DNA from: Bradyrhizobium murdochi
Lineage (GTDB): Bacteria; Pseudomonadota; Alphaproteobacteria; Rhizobiales; Xanthobacteraceae
DNA length: 64,000 nt
NCBI RefSeq assembly: GCF_000472965.1
Contig: NZ_AXAU01000003.1
Coordinates: forward strand, 248,269 to 312,268
Direction: 5' to 3'
The notes beneath the pieces are model-generated. The model was given only the letters and a program-made list of their open reading frames with translations. It had not been told where the DNA came from and made no database searches. Shown here piece after piece: positions 26,405 through 35,225 of the stretch. The translations under genes and the position numbers were made by a program. Positions within the stretch are counted from its first letter, which is position 1, and each line of letters begins with the position of its first letter.

Positions 26405-27280
26405 ATGTCAGTCCCACGCAAGAAGACTGTATTTATTGTAGACGCAATGGCCTTTCGACGAGCTCGAGCGGAGAGTTTCTTAAGTCCCTGGGCCAGCAAC
26501 GAACAGGTCGAGCTGATTTCGCTCGATCCCGATGAGGCGCACACGAGGCTTATCGAGCGGAGCGCCTGCGAGATGCTGATTTACAGCGTCGGCGCCCCCT
26601 CTCCCCACGAGGTCTTCACCGAGATACAGGTGCTGCATACCCTTCGCCGGGAGGCGGCACTTGCCATCATCTCCGACGATGAACACCCCGCCACCGTTCT
26701 CGCCGCGATCCGTTGCGGAGCCCGGGGCTACTTCAGCAATTCCATGGCGCCCGAGCTTGCGTTGCACGCCCTTTCATTCGTCCTCCATGGCGGCACCTAC
26801 TTTCCGGCCACCGCCATCCTGGCCAGCCAGACCTTCAGCCCGCCGGCGCCTCTCGAATACAGACAACCGGACCTGTCCCAGGAGCAAGCGCTTCCGGAGC
26901 CTGAACAACAGACGCGGGCGCCCCCTCTCGGGCCGGAGGACGGTCCTTACGACCAGCCAGGGTCCCTCTTCTACGGCAAGGCGGTAAGCGTGCAGCGCGA
27001 CCATGGCCCAAACGGCACGCGGCACGCGCCCGAGTTTACCGAGCGGCAGTGCGCGGTGCTGGCTTGCCTCTGCCAAGGCGATCCCAACAAGGTGATCGGT
27101 CGCAAGCTCGGCATGACCGAAACGACGGTGAAAGTCCATGTCCGCGAAATCATGCGCAAGCTGGGCGTGAGCAACCGGACCCAGGTCGCGATCGCCGCGG
27201 CGCGCGTCTCCTTCGACAGTCCCGTCGAACTCATTACTCCGGATTCACCCATGACGATCAGGTCATCCTTATCTCACTAG
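26405..27280 (+). CDS. LuxR/NarL-type regulator with a degenerate receiver domain
   Basis: The 291-aa protein has an N-terminal receiver-like fold (about 8-125; TVFIVDAMAFRRARAE, then AIRCGARGYFSNSMAPELALHAL) and a C-terminal GerE/LuxR HTH (about 215-275; FTERQCAVLACLCQGDPNKVIGRKLGMTETTVKVHVREIMRKLG). The phospho-acceptor position reads CEMLIYSVGAPS, so the usual Asp is replaced, and phosphorylation is unlikely. A Pro/Glu-rich linker separates the domains. It stands alone without a kinase, so it may respond to protein level or a ligand. Confidence 0.9.
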   Translation: MSVPRKKTVFIVDAMAFRRARAESFLSPWASNEQVELISLDPDEAHTRLIERSACEMLIYSVGAPSPHEVFTEIQVLHTLRREAALAIISDDEHPATVLAAIRCGARGYFSNSMAPELALHALSFVLHGGTYFPATAILASQTFSPPAPLEYRQPDLSQEQALPEPEQQTRAPPLGPEDGPYDQPGSLFYGKAVSVQRDHGPNGTRHAPEFTERQCAVLACLCQGDPNKVIGRKLGMTETTVKVHVREIMRKLGVSNRTQVAIAAARVSFDSPVELITPDSPMTIRSSLSH

Positions 27281-27644
27281 CAGTTGATTTTCGGCATTGC
27301 GCCGGTTGCCATCGAGCCATCCTGGATCGGCGCTTCTGCGATCCGCACACAAGAAATCATCAGTAGAAGAGAATCTGCGCCTGGCTGACTTCGGATGTGG
27401 AGCCATGGGCGCATCATGGGCGTCATCCAAGTTCCGTTTTCGAAGTGGATTGCATCGTCCCCCGCGGAAATGAAACAGGGAACCGGTCGCTGTCACAACG
27501 AGCGCGTTGGAGTAGATAACGGATCATTGGTGATAATCCTTACGATATAGGGAAACGAAAGATAGGGCGCTGGGGAGGTCACCCCTCATTTCCCTGTCAT
27601 CGCTCCTGCCGGAACTCGCGGCAATTCCTCCGGCGATCTGTCAG
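27281..27644. other. Gene-free stretch after the LuxR-type gene
   Basis: No credible coding frame or strong terminator is visible here; short frames lack ribosome sites and conserved features. The dispersed repeat at 27645 follows. Confidence 0.6.
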
Positions 27645-27770
27645 CTAGAGCCTTTTCCTGATTGAACCAAAACCGGGCTCTAGATCTTGTTTTGACGCGT
27701 TTTCTTGACGCGAACCGGTCCACCTCGGATCAAGTCCGGGCAGGCTTTCGCTGGAAAACGCATCTAGCGC
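27645..27770. repeat. Dispersed repeat with CTAGAGCC/GGCTCTAG arms
   Basis: CTAGAGCC (27645-27652) and GGCTCTAG (27676-27683) flank TTTTCCTGATTGAACCAAAA, followed by GACGCGTTTTCTTGACGCG and GGAAAACGCATCTAG. From memory this is a common bradyrhizobial intergenic element. It lies upstream of the thiolase promoter. Confidence 0.7.
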
Positions 27771-27812
27771 CTGGTTGCGGAAAGCGGCGGTATTCTATTG
27801 CAATGCCGCAAT

Positions 27813-27830
27813 ATATGACTATCGTCATAT
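27813..27830. promoter_or_regulatory. Perfect dyad ATATGAC-N4-GTCATAT before the thiolase gene
   Basis: The 18-bp site has exact 7-base arms and lies 28 bases before the thiolase ATG, a position that fits a repressor acting on initiation. TetR-family regulators of acyl-CoA genes bind dyads of this type, but no TetR gene is in the window. Confidence 0.5.
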
Positions 27831-27857
27831 AACAGCGATCGAACAGGAGAACCCGCA

Positions 27858-29054
27858 ATGGCCGCAAGCCCCGATCCCGTCGTCATCCTTTCCGCCGCCC
27901 GCACGCCGCTTGGCCGGTTCATGGGTGAGTTGTCCCCCTTCAGCGCGCACAGGCTCGGCGCTCACGTGATCGGAGCGGCGCTGGAACGGGCGAAACTCGC
28001 GCCGGAGCGGATTGAGGAGGTGTTCATGGGCAACGTGCTGCCGGCCGGACAGGGCCAGGCGCCGGCACGCCAGGCTGCGCGCGGCGCCGGACTGCCTGAC
28101 GCCACCGGCGCCACCACGGTCAACAAGGTGTGCGGTTCCGGCATGAAGGCGACGATGCTGGCGCACGATATCATCAATGCCGGTTCAGCCTCGATTGTGC
28201 TATCCGGCGGCATGGAAAGCATGTCGAACGCGCCCTATCTCCTGGCCAAGGCGCGCGGCGGCTATCGCGCCGGGCATGGCCGGATCATCGATCACATGAT
28301 GATGGACGGGCTGGAAGACGCCTACGAGACCGGCCGCTCGATGGGCGACTTCGGCGAGGCCACCGCGGAGGCCTATCAGTTCACCCGCAAGGACCAGGAC
28401 GCCTACGCGATGGAGACCTTGACCCGCGCCCGCAAGGCGGTCGAGGGCGGCACTTTCAGGGCCGAGATCGCGGCGATTACATTGGCCGAGAAAGCGGGTT
28501 CGCGCGTCATCGCCAATGACGAGCATCCGCTCAAGGTCGACCCCGCCAAGATTCCCGGATTGAAGCCCGCGTTCCGCGCGGGCGGCACCATCACGCCGGC
28601 CGCCTCTTCCGCGAATGCCGACGGCGCCGCCGCACTGATCCTGGCCAAGCGCTCGCTCGCCGATCGCGACGGGCTGCCGGTGCTCGCCGAGATCAAGGGC
28701 CACGCCACCCACAGCCAGGAGCCGCAATGGTTCACCACCGCGCCGATCCCGGCGATCCGCAAGCTGCTCGACAAGGTCGGCTGGGCTGTTTCCGACGTCG
28801 ACCTGTTCGAGATCAACGAAGCGTTCGCGGTGGTGGCGATGGCGGCGCAGAAGGATCTCGGCATTCCCGGAGAAAAACTGAACGTCAATGGCGGCGCCTG
28901 CGCGCTCGGCCACCCGATCGGCGCCACTGGCGCGCGACTGATCGTGACGCTACTGCATGCGCTGGAAGCGCGGAACTTAAAGCGCGGTATCGCTGCGCTC
29001 TGCATCGGCGGCGGAGAAGCGACCGCGATCGCCGTCGAGCGCGCCGTTCGCTGA
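27858..29054 (+). CDS. Acetyl-CoA C-acetyltransferase (thiolase)
   Basis: This 398-aa thiolase catalyses reversible condensation of acetyl-CoA units or cleavage of 3-ketoacyl-CoA. The nucleophilic Cys lies in NKVCGSGMKA near residue 93; GHPIGATGAR near 353 holds the catalytic His, and CIGGGEATA near the C-terminus the second Cys. The FEINEAFA motif is intact. It stands alone, not next to phaB or other beta-oxidation genes, so it could serve polyhydroxyalkanoate synthesis or ketone use. Upstream are a GAACAGGAG ribosome site and a TetR-like dyad. Confidence 0.95.
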   Translation: MAASPDPVVILSAARTPLGRFMGELSPFSAHRLGAHVIGAALERAKLAPERIEEVFMGNVLPAGQGQAPARQAARGAGLPDATGATTVNKVCGSGMKATMLAHDIINAGSASIVLSGGMESMSNAPYLLAKARGGYRAGHGRIIDHMMMDGLEDAYETGRSMGDFGEATAEAYQFTRKDQDAYAMETLTRARKAVEGGTFRAEIAAITLAEKAGSRVIANDEHPLKVDPAKIPGLKPAFRAGGTITPAASSANADGAAALILAKRSLADRDGLPVLAEIKGHATHSQEPQWFTTAPIPAIRKLLDKVGWAVSDVDLFEINEAFAVVAMAAQKDLGIPGEKLNVNGGACALGHPIGATGARLIVTLLHALEARNLKRGIAALCIGGGEATAIAVERAVR

Positions 29055-29117
29055 TCGGACGATCGGAAAGATCGCGAGCGGCGCCAAAGGTGTCGCTCGC
29101 CGTTTTCGGGCCACGCC

Positions 29118-30023
29118 TCAAGCTGCCAGGGCGGCATGTCTCAAGCGCCTTGTCGCCGCACGCCTCACCTTTTCGAAGGCCAAAGCTTCGATCTGCCGCA
29201 CGCGCTCGCCGGAAATCGACAGTTCACGCCCGAGCTCTTCCAGACTCGGCGGATCCTCGCGAAGCCGCCGGGCCTCGAACACGCGGCGCTCCCGCGCCGT
29301 CAGCACATCAAGGGCCGAATGGAGCGCCCTCGCCCGTTGCCCGCCTTCATCCTGTTCGGCGATCATAGCCTCCGCGTTCGGCGAAGGGTCGACCAGCCTC
29401 GCTTCCCATTCCGTAGGCCCGTCATCATCGACGGATGCATTCAGGGAAAGGTCGCCTGTCAGACGGCTGCTCATCTCGATCACATCGCGAACGGGGACCG
29501 CGAGCTCCCGCGCGACAGCCTCGGCCACCTCCGGCGTAAGGCCCGTCCTGTCGCCGCCGAACTTGCGCACGGCGCGCCTGAGCCCGAAGAACAGCTTCCG
29601 CTGAGCGGCCGTCGTCCCGATCTTGACCAGCGAGCGCGACCGCAGAATGTAATCGTGGATCGCGGCCTTGATCCACCACAATGCGTAGGTGGAGAATCTG
29701 GCGCCACGGCCCGGCTCGAAATGCGAGGCCGCGATGACAAGGCCGAGATTGGCTTCCCCGATCAGATCGGCAAGCGGCAGGTCGTATCGCTGATAGCGGC
29801 GCGCCACCTTGGCCGCGAGCCGGAGATGGCTGGTGACGAGCGCATCGGTAGCGCTTCGGTCTCGGTGCTGCTGCCAGCGCCGGGCAAGCTGCTGCTCGCG
29901 CGTCTGTTCAAGCAGAGCGTATCGCTTGATGAGCGTGGCATATTCATCGACGATATCTCGCGATCTGTCTCCAGTCAGCGGCTCGCGCCTGTCTGACAGT
30001 ATGGTCGTGCTGTGGGCGTTCAT
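29118..30023 (-). CDS. RpoH-family (sigma-32-like) RNA polymerase sigma factor
   Basis: The 301-aa group 3 sigma factor has region 2 (LRLAAKVARRYQRYDLPLADLIGEANLGLVIAASHFEPGRGARFSTYALWWIKAAIHDYILRSRSLVKIG) with the -10-recognising Trp pair. The RpoH-box-like stretch TTAAQRKLFFGLRR follows, and region 4 (PPSLEELGRELSISGERVRQIEALAFEKVRR) completes it. Alphaproteobacteria often carry several RpoH paralogues; this one has an Arg-rich C-terminus and may serve heat or oxidative stress. The ATG at 30023 with upstream TTGGAGCC is preferred over the TTG four codons earlier. Confidence 0.9.
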   Translation of the reverse strand: MNAHSTTILSDRREPLTGDRSRDIVDEYATLIKRYALLEQTREQQLARRWQQHRDRSATDALVTSHLRLAAKVARRYQRYDLPLADLIGEANLGLVIAASHFEPGRGARFSTYALWWIKAAIHDYILRSRSLVKIGTTAAQRKLFFGLRRAVRKFGGDRTGLTPEVAEAVARELAVPVRDVIEMSSRLTGDLSLNASVDDDGPTEWEARLVDPSPNAEAMIAEQDEGGQRARALHSALDVLTARERRVFEARRLREDPPSLEELGRELSISGERVRQIEALAFEKVRRAATRRLRHAALAA

Positions 30024-30456
30024 GGGTGGCTCCAATCCATCGGGTCCGGCAGAGCGACCCTAGGAAAGACGCCGCGATGCAGCCATTAAATTGGAATTGA
30101 GGAATCTAAATTCGCTGTTAGCGTTCGTGCAGCTCTTATCTCGATTCAAAATCGCACGCTTTCCTTCCAGAACGAGATCGCGAAGCGTCGAGCGCGAGCT
30201 TCTGCAGCTCAAGCGAATTCGAAACGACCGCTCCCTCTGCAAACGCTTTGCAAGACGGCTCAAGATCAGTCGAGATTTGTAAAAGGCAATTTAGTGGGAC
30301 GCGGTCGCGCCCGCCCTACATCTCCGTCATGCATCCGCTGCCTGGATGCAGCCTCAAGCGAGCAGTTCGCATTCGAAAAGAACACGCGCCCGTTGCGGCA
30401 TGTGACTGCGCGTGCGCGTCCAGCGAACTGCCGCGTAGATGATATGGAGAAAGACA
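30024..30456. other. Gene-free region between the sigma factor and a small secreted protein gene
   Basis: An AT-richer stretch (about 30080-30290) contains only short frames without conserved features. It presumably holds the divergent promoters of both neighbours, but I cannot assign -35/-10 boxes with confidence. Confidence 0.5.
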
Positions 30457-30750
30457 ATGAGCTCGATCAAGACCATCGCTGTCGCAGGATTGCTGTCCAT
30501 GATGGCGGCAGCGCCTGCCTTCGCGCAAGAAGCCATCCAGGAGCCAGGCAGTTTTGCATTTTTCTATCCGAATCTGGACGTGCTGAATGGCGGTGCGCCG
30601 ACGCCGGCTTACAGGATGGAAGGGCTGCCGCCCTCGGTGATGCAGGCCTACAACGAAAGGGAAAGCGGCATGGCCGGCCCCAGCGTCTGGCAGCGTCGGC
30701 GTGTCCACCACGCATCCCGCGCCGAGCATGATGACCGCCGGCACGGGTGA
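30457..30750 (+). CDS. Small secreted protein, unknown function
   Basis: About 97 aa with a clear signal peptide (MSSIKTIAVAGLLSMMAAAP, cleavage after AFA before QEA) and a mature part starting EAIQEPGSFAFFYPNLDVLNGG. GGAGAAAG precedes the ATG. The last 26 residues are Arg/His-rich and look unlike the rest, whereas an alternative frame after about 30690 gives SVGVSTTHPAPSMMTAGTGD and ends at the TAG near 30762. A one-base shift is therefore possible. The family appears restricted to rhizobia; function is unknown. Confidence 0.6.
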   Translation: MSSIKTIAVAGLLSMMAAAPAFAQEAIQEPGSFAFFYPNLDVLNGGAPTPAYRMEGLPPSVMQAYNERESGMAGPSVWQRRRVHHASRAEHDDRRHG

Positions 30751-30767
30751 CGTTGGCGGATAGCGAC

Positions 30768-32132
30768 CTATGTCCGGCCACCTTGCTCATCGGGGCAAAC
30801 GATCTCCACCCGGCCTCCCGGGCCGGCGTGGATGATCAGGCGAAAGCCGTGCAGCTTCACGATTGCAGAGACCAGGTTGAGCCCGAGGCCGATGCCCGGC
30901 GTGTTGCGAATCTTGTCCGAGCGATAGAACCGGCGCAAGACGGCGTCATGTTCGTGCGCGCTGATCCCTGGACCCGTATCGGTCACGCGCAAGATGGTCT
31001 CGCTCTCACCGCGCAGCAGCGCGAGCTCGACCCTGCCGCTCCAGGGCGTGAACTTGATGGCATTGTCGACGAGGTTGGCCACCGCCTCCAGCAGCAGGTC
31101 GCGATCGCCGCGCACGGAAAACTTGTCGGCTATGTTCACGCTCAGCGCGATCTGCTTGTCTTCGGCTATCGGCTCGTACATGTCGCAGACCTCGCGCAGC
31201 ATGTCGCCGAGCGCAACGTCGCCAAACGCGGACGAGCGGCGGCTGTTCTCGATCTCGGCAAGCCGCAACAGCGCCGTGACGATCGACAGCGACTGGTCGA
31301 TGCCGGCGATAGCCTTGTCGACAACTTCCTGGAGTTGCTCCAGGGTCGTCGCGTTGGTACGGCCGCGCTCGAGCGTCAGACGAGCGCGCGTCAGCGGCGT
31401 TCGCAGATCGTGGGCGATGTCGTTGCCGACGCCGGCCAGCGCGTTGATCATGGTCTCCAGCTCATCGAGCATGCGGTTGACGATGGCGGCGAGCCGCGAG
31501 AACGGTTCATCGACGTTCTTGTGCGGCAGCCGCTCGCGTAGATCTCCGGCGATGATGCGCTGGACGCGCAGGTTGACCTCCTCGACCCGCCTGTGGGCGC
31601 GCGCGCTCAACCAGGCGCCGGCCAGCAACCAGAGACAGAACGCAGGCAACAGGCCAAGCGCCAGCGCCGCGCCGACGACCCTGAAGACTTCCGCCGTTTC
31701 GTCGACGTTCCGTCCGACCACCAATATGTCGCCGTTCTCGAGGCGCCGCGCGACGGTTCTGACGTCTGTCACACCGGCTTCCTTGTCATCAAGGCGCACC
31801 AGCGGCATGCTCCGCGCCGGTGCCCCGATGTCGAGCCCGTCCGGCAGGGCTGCGACGTTGCCGGCCAGCCGATTCCCCTGCGCGTCGAACACGCCGGAGA
31901 ACTGAACGCCGCGGGAATCCTGCCCGAGATGATCATTGAGCGCACCGATCAGACGCTCGCGCGGCAATCCGGCAAAGAAGCCGATCTGCGTCGTGATCAT
32001 GCTATCGGATCGCGCGATCAGGTAATCGTCGATTCTGAAGTAGATGAAACCGAACAAAATCGTGACGAAGATCGCGAACAGGCCCGCCAGCACCGTGGTC
32101 CAGTGGAACGTCTTCGAGCGTATGAACTGCAA
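30768..32132 (-). CDS. Two-component sensor histidine kinase
   Basis: The 454-aa membrane kinase has a transmembrane helix near the N-terminus (TTVLAGLFAIFVTILFGFIYF) and another near residue 165 (VVGAALALGLLPAFCLWLLAGAW) bounding a periplasmic sensor of about 120 residues. HAMP follows, then HisKA with the phospho-His in HDLRTPLTRARL near residue 245, and HATPase_c with NLVDNAIKFTP, DTGPGI and GIGLGLNLV. The cognate regulator gene lies 75 bp upstream on the same strand. The signal is unknown; adjacency to an RND efflux operon suggests envelope or toxic-compound sensing. Confidence 0.95.
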   Translation of the reverse strand: MQFIRSKTFHWTTVLAGLFAIFVTILFGFIYFRIDDYLIARSDSMITTQIGFFAGLPRERLIGALNDHLGQDSRGVQFSGVFDAQGNRLAGNVAALPDGLDIGAPARSMPLVRLDDKEAGVTDVRTVARRLENGDILVVGRNVDETAEVFRVVGAALALGLLPAFCLWLLAGAWLSARAHRRVEEVNLRVQRIIAGDLRERLPHKNVDEPFSRLAAIVNRMLDELETMINALAGVGNDIAHDLRTPLTRARLTLERGRTNATTLEQLQEVVDKAIAGIDQSLSIVTALLRLAEIENSRRSSAFGDVALGDMLREVCDMYEPIAEDKQIALSVNIADKFSVRGDRDLLLEAVANLVDNAIKFTPWSGRVELALLRGESETILRVTDTGPGISAHEHDAVLRRFYRSDKIRNTPGIGLGLNLVSAIVKLHGFRLIIHAGPGGRVEIVCPDEQGGRT

Positions 32133-32207
32133 CTGAAGCTTCCCAATCCTGCCGTCCGGTTGCCTTGCCCGACGGCGCGAGCGCCCGGTACGATCGCTAA
32201 AAATCAG

Positions 32208-32885
32208 TCAGGGCACGGCACGAAGAATGAACCCTGCGCCGCGGACATTTTGAATCATCGGGGCGTCGCCCGGACCGTCGACCTTGTGCCGCACGCGGCC
32301 CATATGAACGTCGACCAGGTTGGTGGCGGGCACGAACTTGTAATTCCAGACCTCTTCGAGCAGCATCGCGCGCGTCAAGAGCTGGTCGCTCCGCCGCATC
32401 ATGTATTCGAGCAGGCGAAACTCGCGCGGCAAGAGATCGATCCTGCGCTCGCCGCGTTTTGCCGTCCGCTCGATCAGGTCGAGCTCGAGTTGCCCTACCC
32501 GCAGGTTGGTTTCCCGCGTTTCCGGCGGGCGGCGCAGCAGCGCCTCGATGCGCGCAACGAGTTCGACGATCGCAAACGGCTTGGTGAGGTAGTCGTCGCC
32601 CCCCATCCGCAATCCGCGCACGCGGTCATCGACCGCGCCAAGCGCGCTCAGCACCAGCACCGGCGTGCGCACCTGATCTTTCCGCAAGGACTCGATGACG
32701 GTGAGGCCATCCATTCCCGGCAGCAGGCGGTCGACGATCATGGCGTCCGGCCGCAGGTCGCGCGCCTTGGCAAGACCATCCAGGCCGTCGGCCGACCATG
32801 CTACCTCGAAGCCACGATCGGCCAGTTCGGCCGTGATTTCCCCTGCCGTCTCGCCGTCATCTTCTATGAGGAGAACCTTCGTCAT
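32208..32885 (-). CDS. OmpR/PhoB-type response regulator
   Basis: The 225-aa regulator has receiver residues 1-115 (LLIEDDGETAGEI at the start, phospho-acceptor Asp in DAMIVDRLLPGMDG near 52, conserved Lys in DYLTKPFAI near 101) and a C-terminal winged helix (about 130-222) ending in VHMGRVRHKVDGPGDAPMIQNVRGAGFIL. It is upstream of, and probably cotranscribed with, the histidine kinase gene. Confidence 0.95.
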   Translation of the reverse strand: MTKVLLIEDDGETAGEITAELADRGFEVAWSADGLDGLAKARDLRPDAMIVDRLLPGMDGLTVIESLRKDQVRTPVLVLSALGAVDDRVRGLRMGGDDYLTKPFAIVELVARIEALLRRPPETRETNLRVGQLELDLIERTAKRGERRIDLLPREFRLLEYMMRRSDQLLTRAMLLEEVWNYKFVPATNLVDVHMGRVRHKVDGPGDAPMIQNVRGAGFILRAVP

Positions 32886-33315
32886 CCGATCGATCCGATT
32901 GCTATCAAGATACCCTCTCGACGCCAGGCGGCAATGATACGCTGGGCAACCGATAATGCCATGGCGACGCGCACAAGTCTCACGGTTCAGGGGAGCCAGA
33001 CAGCGCCGCGATCCCTACCAGATCCCGCAGGCGCCATCCGCCAGGCGGCCATTCCGCCGCCTCGGGACGAGCACGGCAGGGCCCGCTCGAAACAGTTAGC
33101 CGTCGGCGGCCCGTTGCGCCAATAAATAGCAATTTAATGAATCGGCGGGCCTGCATTGTCCGATCAGCCGGCGCGATGTCGGACAGATCGGGACCCGCAT
33201 GACCTTCACGCCGAGTTGAGAGCGCGTGAAGCGATATTCGCTTTGGACGACGGCGGGCCAGCCGCACGTCACAGGAAGAAGCCGGCCTGGCTTCCCTCAC
33301 CTATGGAGAACACCC
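32886..33315. other. Gene-free stretch between the response regulator and a small secreted protein gene
   Basis: No convincing coding frame. The region holds the leftward promoter of the two-component operon and the rightward promoter of the 33316 gene; no clear dyad was found. Confidence 0.5.
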
Positions 33316-33540
33316 ATGCGCAAAGTCAAACTTCTATCGGCTGTGTTGCTCACCGCAGCCACCTTCGCCACTCCGGTACTGGCCGCCAACACGCGGCATG
33401 TCGTAACCGATGCCAATGGCCGCGTGATGTCGACGATGCATCGCGACGAAAGCGGTAGCTGCGTCCGCGCTCCGCGCGTCGGCGCCTATGCCACGGCGCC
33501 GTGGACCAACCCGCCTTGCGAACCCAACACCGGTTACTGA
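33316..33540 (+). CDS. Small secreted protein, unknown function
   Basis: The 74-aa protein has a signal peptide (MRKVKLLSAVLLTAATFATP, cleavage after VLA before ANT). The mature part of about 50 residues has two cysteines (SCVRAPR and PPCEPNTGY), which may form a disulfide in the periplasm. The ATG at 33316 is chosen for its GGAGAA site and the signal peptide. A strong terminator follows at 33574. Confidence 0.7.
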   Translation: MRKVKLLSAVLLTAATFATPVLAANTRHVVTDANGRVMSTMHRDESGSCVRAPRVGAYATAPWTNPPCEPNTGY

Positions 33541-33573
33541 TCCGCTCTCGTTACGACCCAACAATGAACATGT

Positions 33574-33609
33574 CGGGCTGGCGGATATCCCGCCGGCCCG
33601 TCTTCTTTT
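33574..33609 (+). terminator. Rho-independent terminator
   Basis: CGGGCTGGCGG pairs with CCGCCGGCCCG (one G-T pair) around a five-base loop, followed by TCTTCTTTT. It lies 33 bases after the stop of the small secreted protein gene. Confidence 0.85.
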
Positions 33610-33813
33610 GCCCGCGCCAACGTGTTCTCCTTTGACGCATATCTGCTGCGGCTGCTCCTGTTCGTGAATGCCAAGGCGGCGAAGACTAACGCCGAATTTA
33701 ATGGATGCCTTGTGCATCGCACCTACCTGTCACTCATCCGACGTTTTGTTCGCGCGACCCGTTGAAGCTCGGGCGCCACGGCGCCGAGCAATCTGACTGA
33801 AAGGAGTGTCACG

Positions 33814-34275
33814 ATGAAACGAATGTTCACGATACTGGCAACGGCTCTTCTCGCTTCGAGTCTGGTGGCGGGCGCGGCCGAGGCCCGCGGTGGTGGTGGT
33901 GGCCACGGCGGAGGTTTTGGCGGCGGCTTCGGTGGCGGCGGCCATATGGGCGGTGGCTTCGGTGGCGGTGGCCACATGGGCGGCTTTGGCGGCGGAGGCC
34001 ACATCGGAGGCTTTGGCGGCGGAGGCCACATCGGAGGCTTTGGTGGCGGCGCCCATATCGGCGGCATAGGCGTCGGCGAACATCTGGGAGGTCTCGGCGG
34101 TGGCCACATCGGCGTTGGCCACATCGGCGCGCATGGTTTCGGACTCCACCAGCACGCCGTGCATCGTTTCGACAGGTACGGGCCGGGATACGGCTACGGG
34201 TACTACGGTTATCCCGATTGCTATGACTGGTACTACCTGCACCCCTACAGCCCCTTGCCCTTGAGCTGTAGCTGA
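33814..34275 (+). CDS. Secreted glycine-rich repeat protein
   Basis: The 153-aa protein has a signal peptide (MKRMFTILATALLASSLVAG, cleavage near AEA) and a mature region made of repeats of the type GGFGGGGHMGG or GGFGGGGHIGG (about residues 26-100). A Tyr-rich segment follows (RYGPGYGYGYYGYPDCYDWYY) and the protein ends SPLPLSCS. Evenly spaced His residues could bind metal. Proteins like this coat envelopes or bind metals; this is inference from composition. The DNA repeats underlie the protein repeats and are not a CRISPR. Confidence 0.85.
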   Translation: MKRMFTILATALLASSLVAGAAEARGGGGGHGGGFGGGFGGGGHMGGGFGGGGHMGGFGGGGHIGGFGGGGHIGGFGGGAHIGGIGVGEHLGGLGGGHIGVGHIGAHGFGLHQHAVHRFDRYGPGYGYGYYGYPDCYDWYYLHPYSPLPLSCS

Positions 34276-34311
34276 ACCCGCCGCGCAGGACCTGCGCGCA
34301 GGCTGTGAGTT

Positions 34312-34348
34312 CGGAGGACGTTTTCCTGCTTTCTTCAAACGTCCTCCG
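34312..34348. promoter_or_regulatory. Perfect 12-bp hairpin without a T-tract
   Basis: CGGAGGACGTTT (34312-34323) and AAACGTCCTCCG (34337-34348) are exact complements with a 13-base loop. It lies between the glycine-rich gene and the 34434 gene. It could be a terminator lacking a clear U-tail or an mRNA-stabilising stem. Confidence 0.6.
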
Positions 34349-34433
34349 GACCGATCCCCCAATAGCCCTGAGGATATCGCGTGGACCTCGCGCCACGCGT
34401 TGTCGTGCCGGTCGAACGGTACTGGAGAGCAAC

Positions 34434-35198
34434 ATGAAACGCTTCCTGATGATCACGGCAGCCTCTGCCTTGCTGTGCGGCCCGGCCTTTGCGCAGCAGG
34501 CTCAGGTGATGCCGACGCCTTTGCTGGCGGCGACTTCGCCGCTGGGCATGGTGCCAAGCGCGCCGGTCGGCGGCACTGGCATCCCGCTCGGCGCAACGGA
34601 AATCGCCTCACCCGGCGTGAGTCCGGCACCGGCCGACCAGACCGGCACAATCGGCAGCTCCGTATGCTCGACGATCGGCACGGCACCGTCGACGATGTTT
34701 GGATCGGCTGCGACCTTCGACGGCGGCGGCGTGGCGGTCGGGACGGTCACACCGCAGAGCACGATGTCCGCGATGCCGATGGCGGGAGCGGCAAATTCAT
34801 CGGGAATGTCGTCATCGGGCATTCCGCCGACATCGGCGCTGATCGATACCTCGGGGACATCGAGCATGTGCGGCGCAGGCTCGGGCAATCTTGCAGCGTC
34901 ATCGACGCCGATGTCTCCGGTGGCGCCGGGCGGCGTGGCGCGAACCGGAATTCCAATGGGTTCGACGGAGATCGCCAATCTCGGCGTCAGCTCCGCTGCG
35001 GCAGTGCCGACCATCGGCGTCGCGCCCACCATCAGCACCATCGCGCCGACAATCCCGACGGTGCCCGCCGTCACGCTGCCTGCACCGAACACGACGGCCG
35101 TCGCCGCGTCCACCGACGCCATCACGGGGATACCGAACATCACAGGGGCGCCGAGCACAATACCAGGCCTATCAACCGCCGCCACGATGTTCCGTTGA
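34434..35198 (+). CDS. Secreted low-complexity Ala/Thr/Ser/Pro-rich protein
   Basis: The 254-aa protein has a signal peptide (MKRFLMITAASALLCGPAFA, before QQAQ) and a mature region rich in small residues. An internal duplication is visible: GIPLGATEIASPGVS and GIPMGSTEIANLGVS occur about 130 residues apart. The C-terminal third is a Pro/Thr/Ile-rich stretch. No catalytic motif is visible. It ends 27 bases before the RND adaptor gene, so they may be cotranscribed, which suggests an envelope role. Confidence 0.7.
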   Translation: MKRFLMITAASALLCGPAFAQQAQVMPTPLLAATSPLGMVPSAPVGGTGIPLGATEIASPGVSPAPADQTGTIGSSVCSTIGTAPSTMFGSAATFDGGGVAVGTVTPQSTMSAMPMAGAANSSGMSSSGIPPTSALIDTSGTSSMCGAGSGNLAASSTPMSPVAPGGVARTGIPMGSTEIANLGVSSAAAVPTIGVAPTISTIAPTIPTVPAVTLPAPNTTAVAASTDAITGIPNITGAPSTIPGLSTAATMFR

Positions 35199-35225
35199 GC
35201 GGAAACCCACGCGCGAGAAGCAGCC

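Noticed and set aside
33890..34110. Short tandem DNA repeats resembling a CRISPR or VNTR
   Set aside because: They encode the glycine/histidine repeats of a secreted protein in frame, with a signal peptide and no unique spacers.
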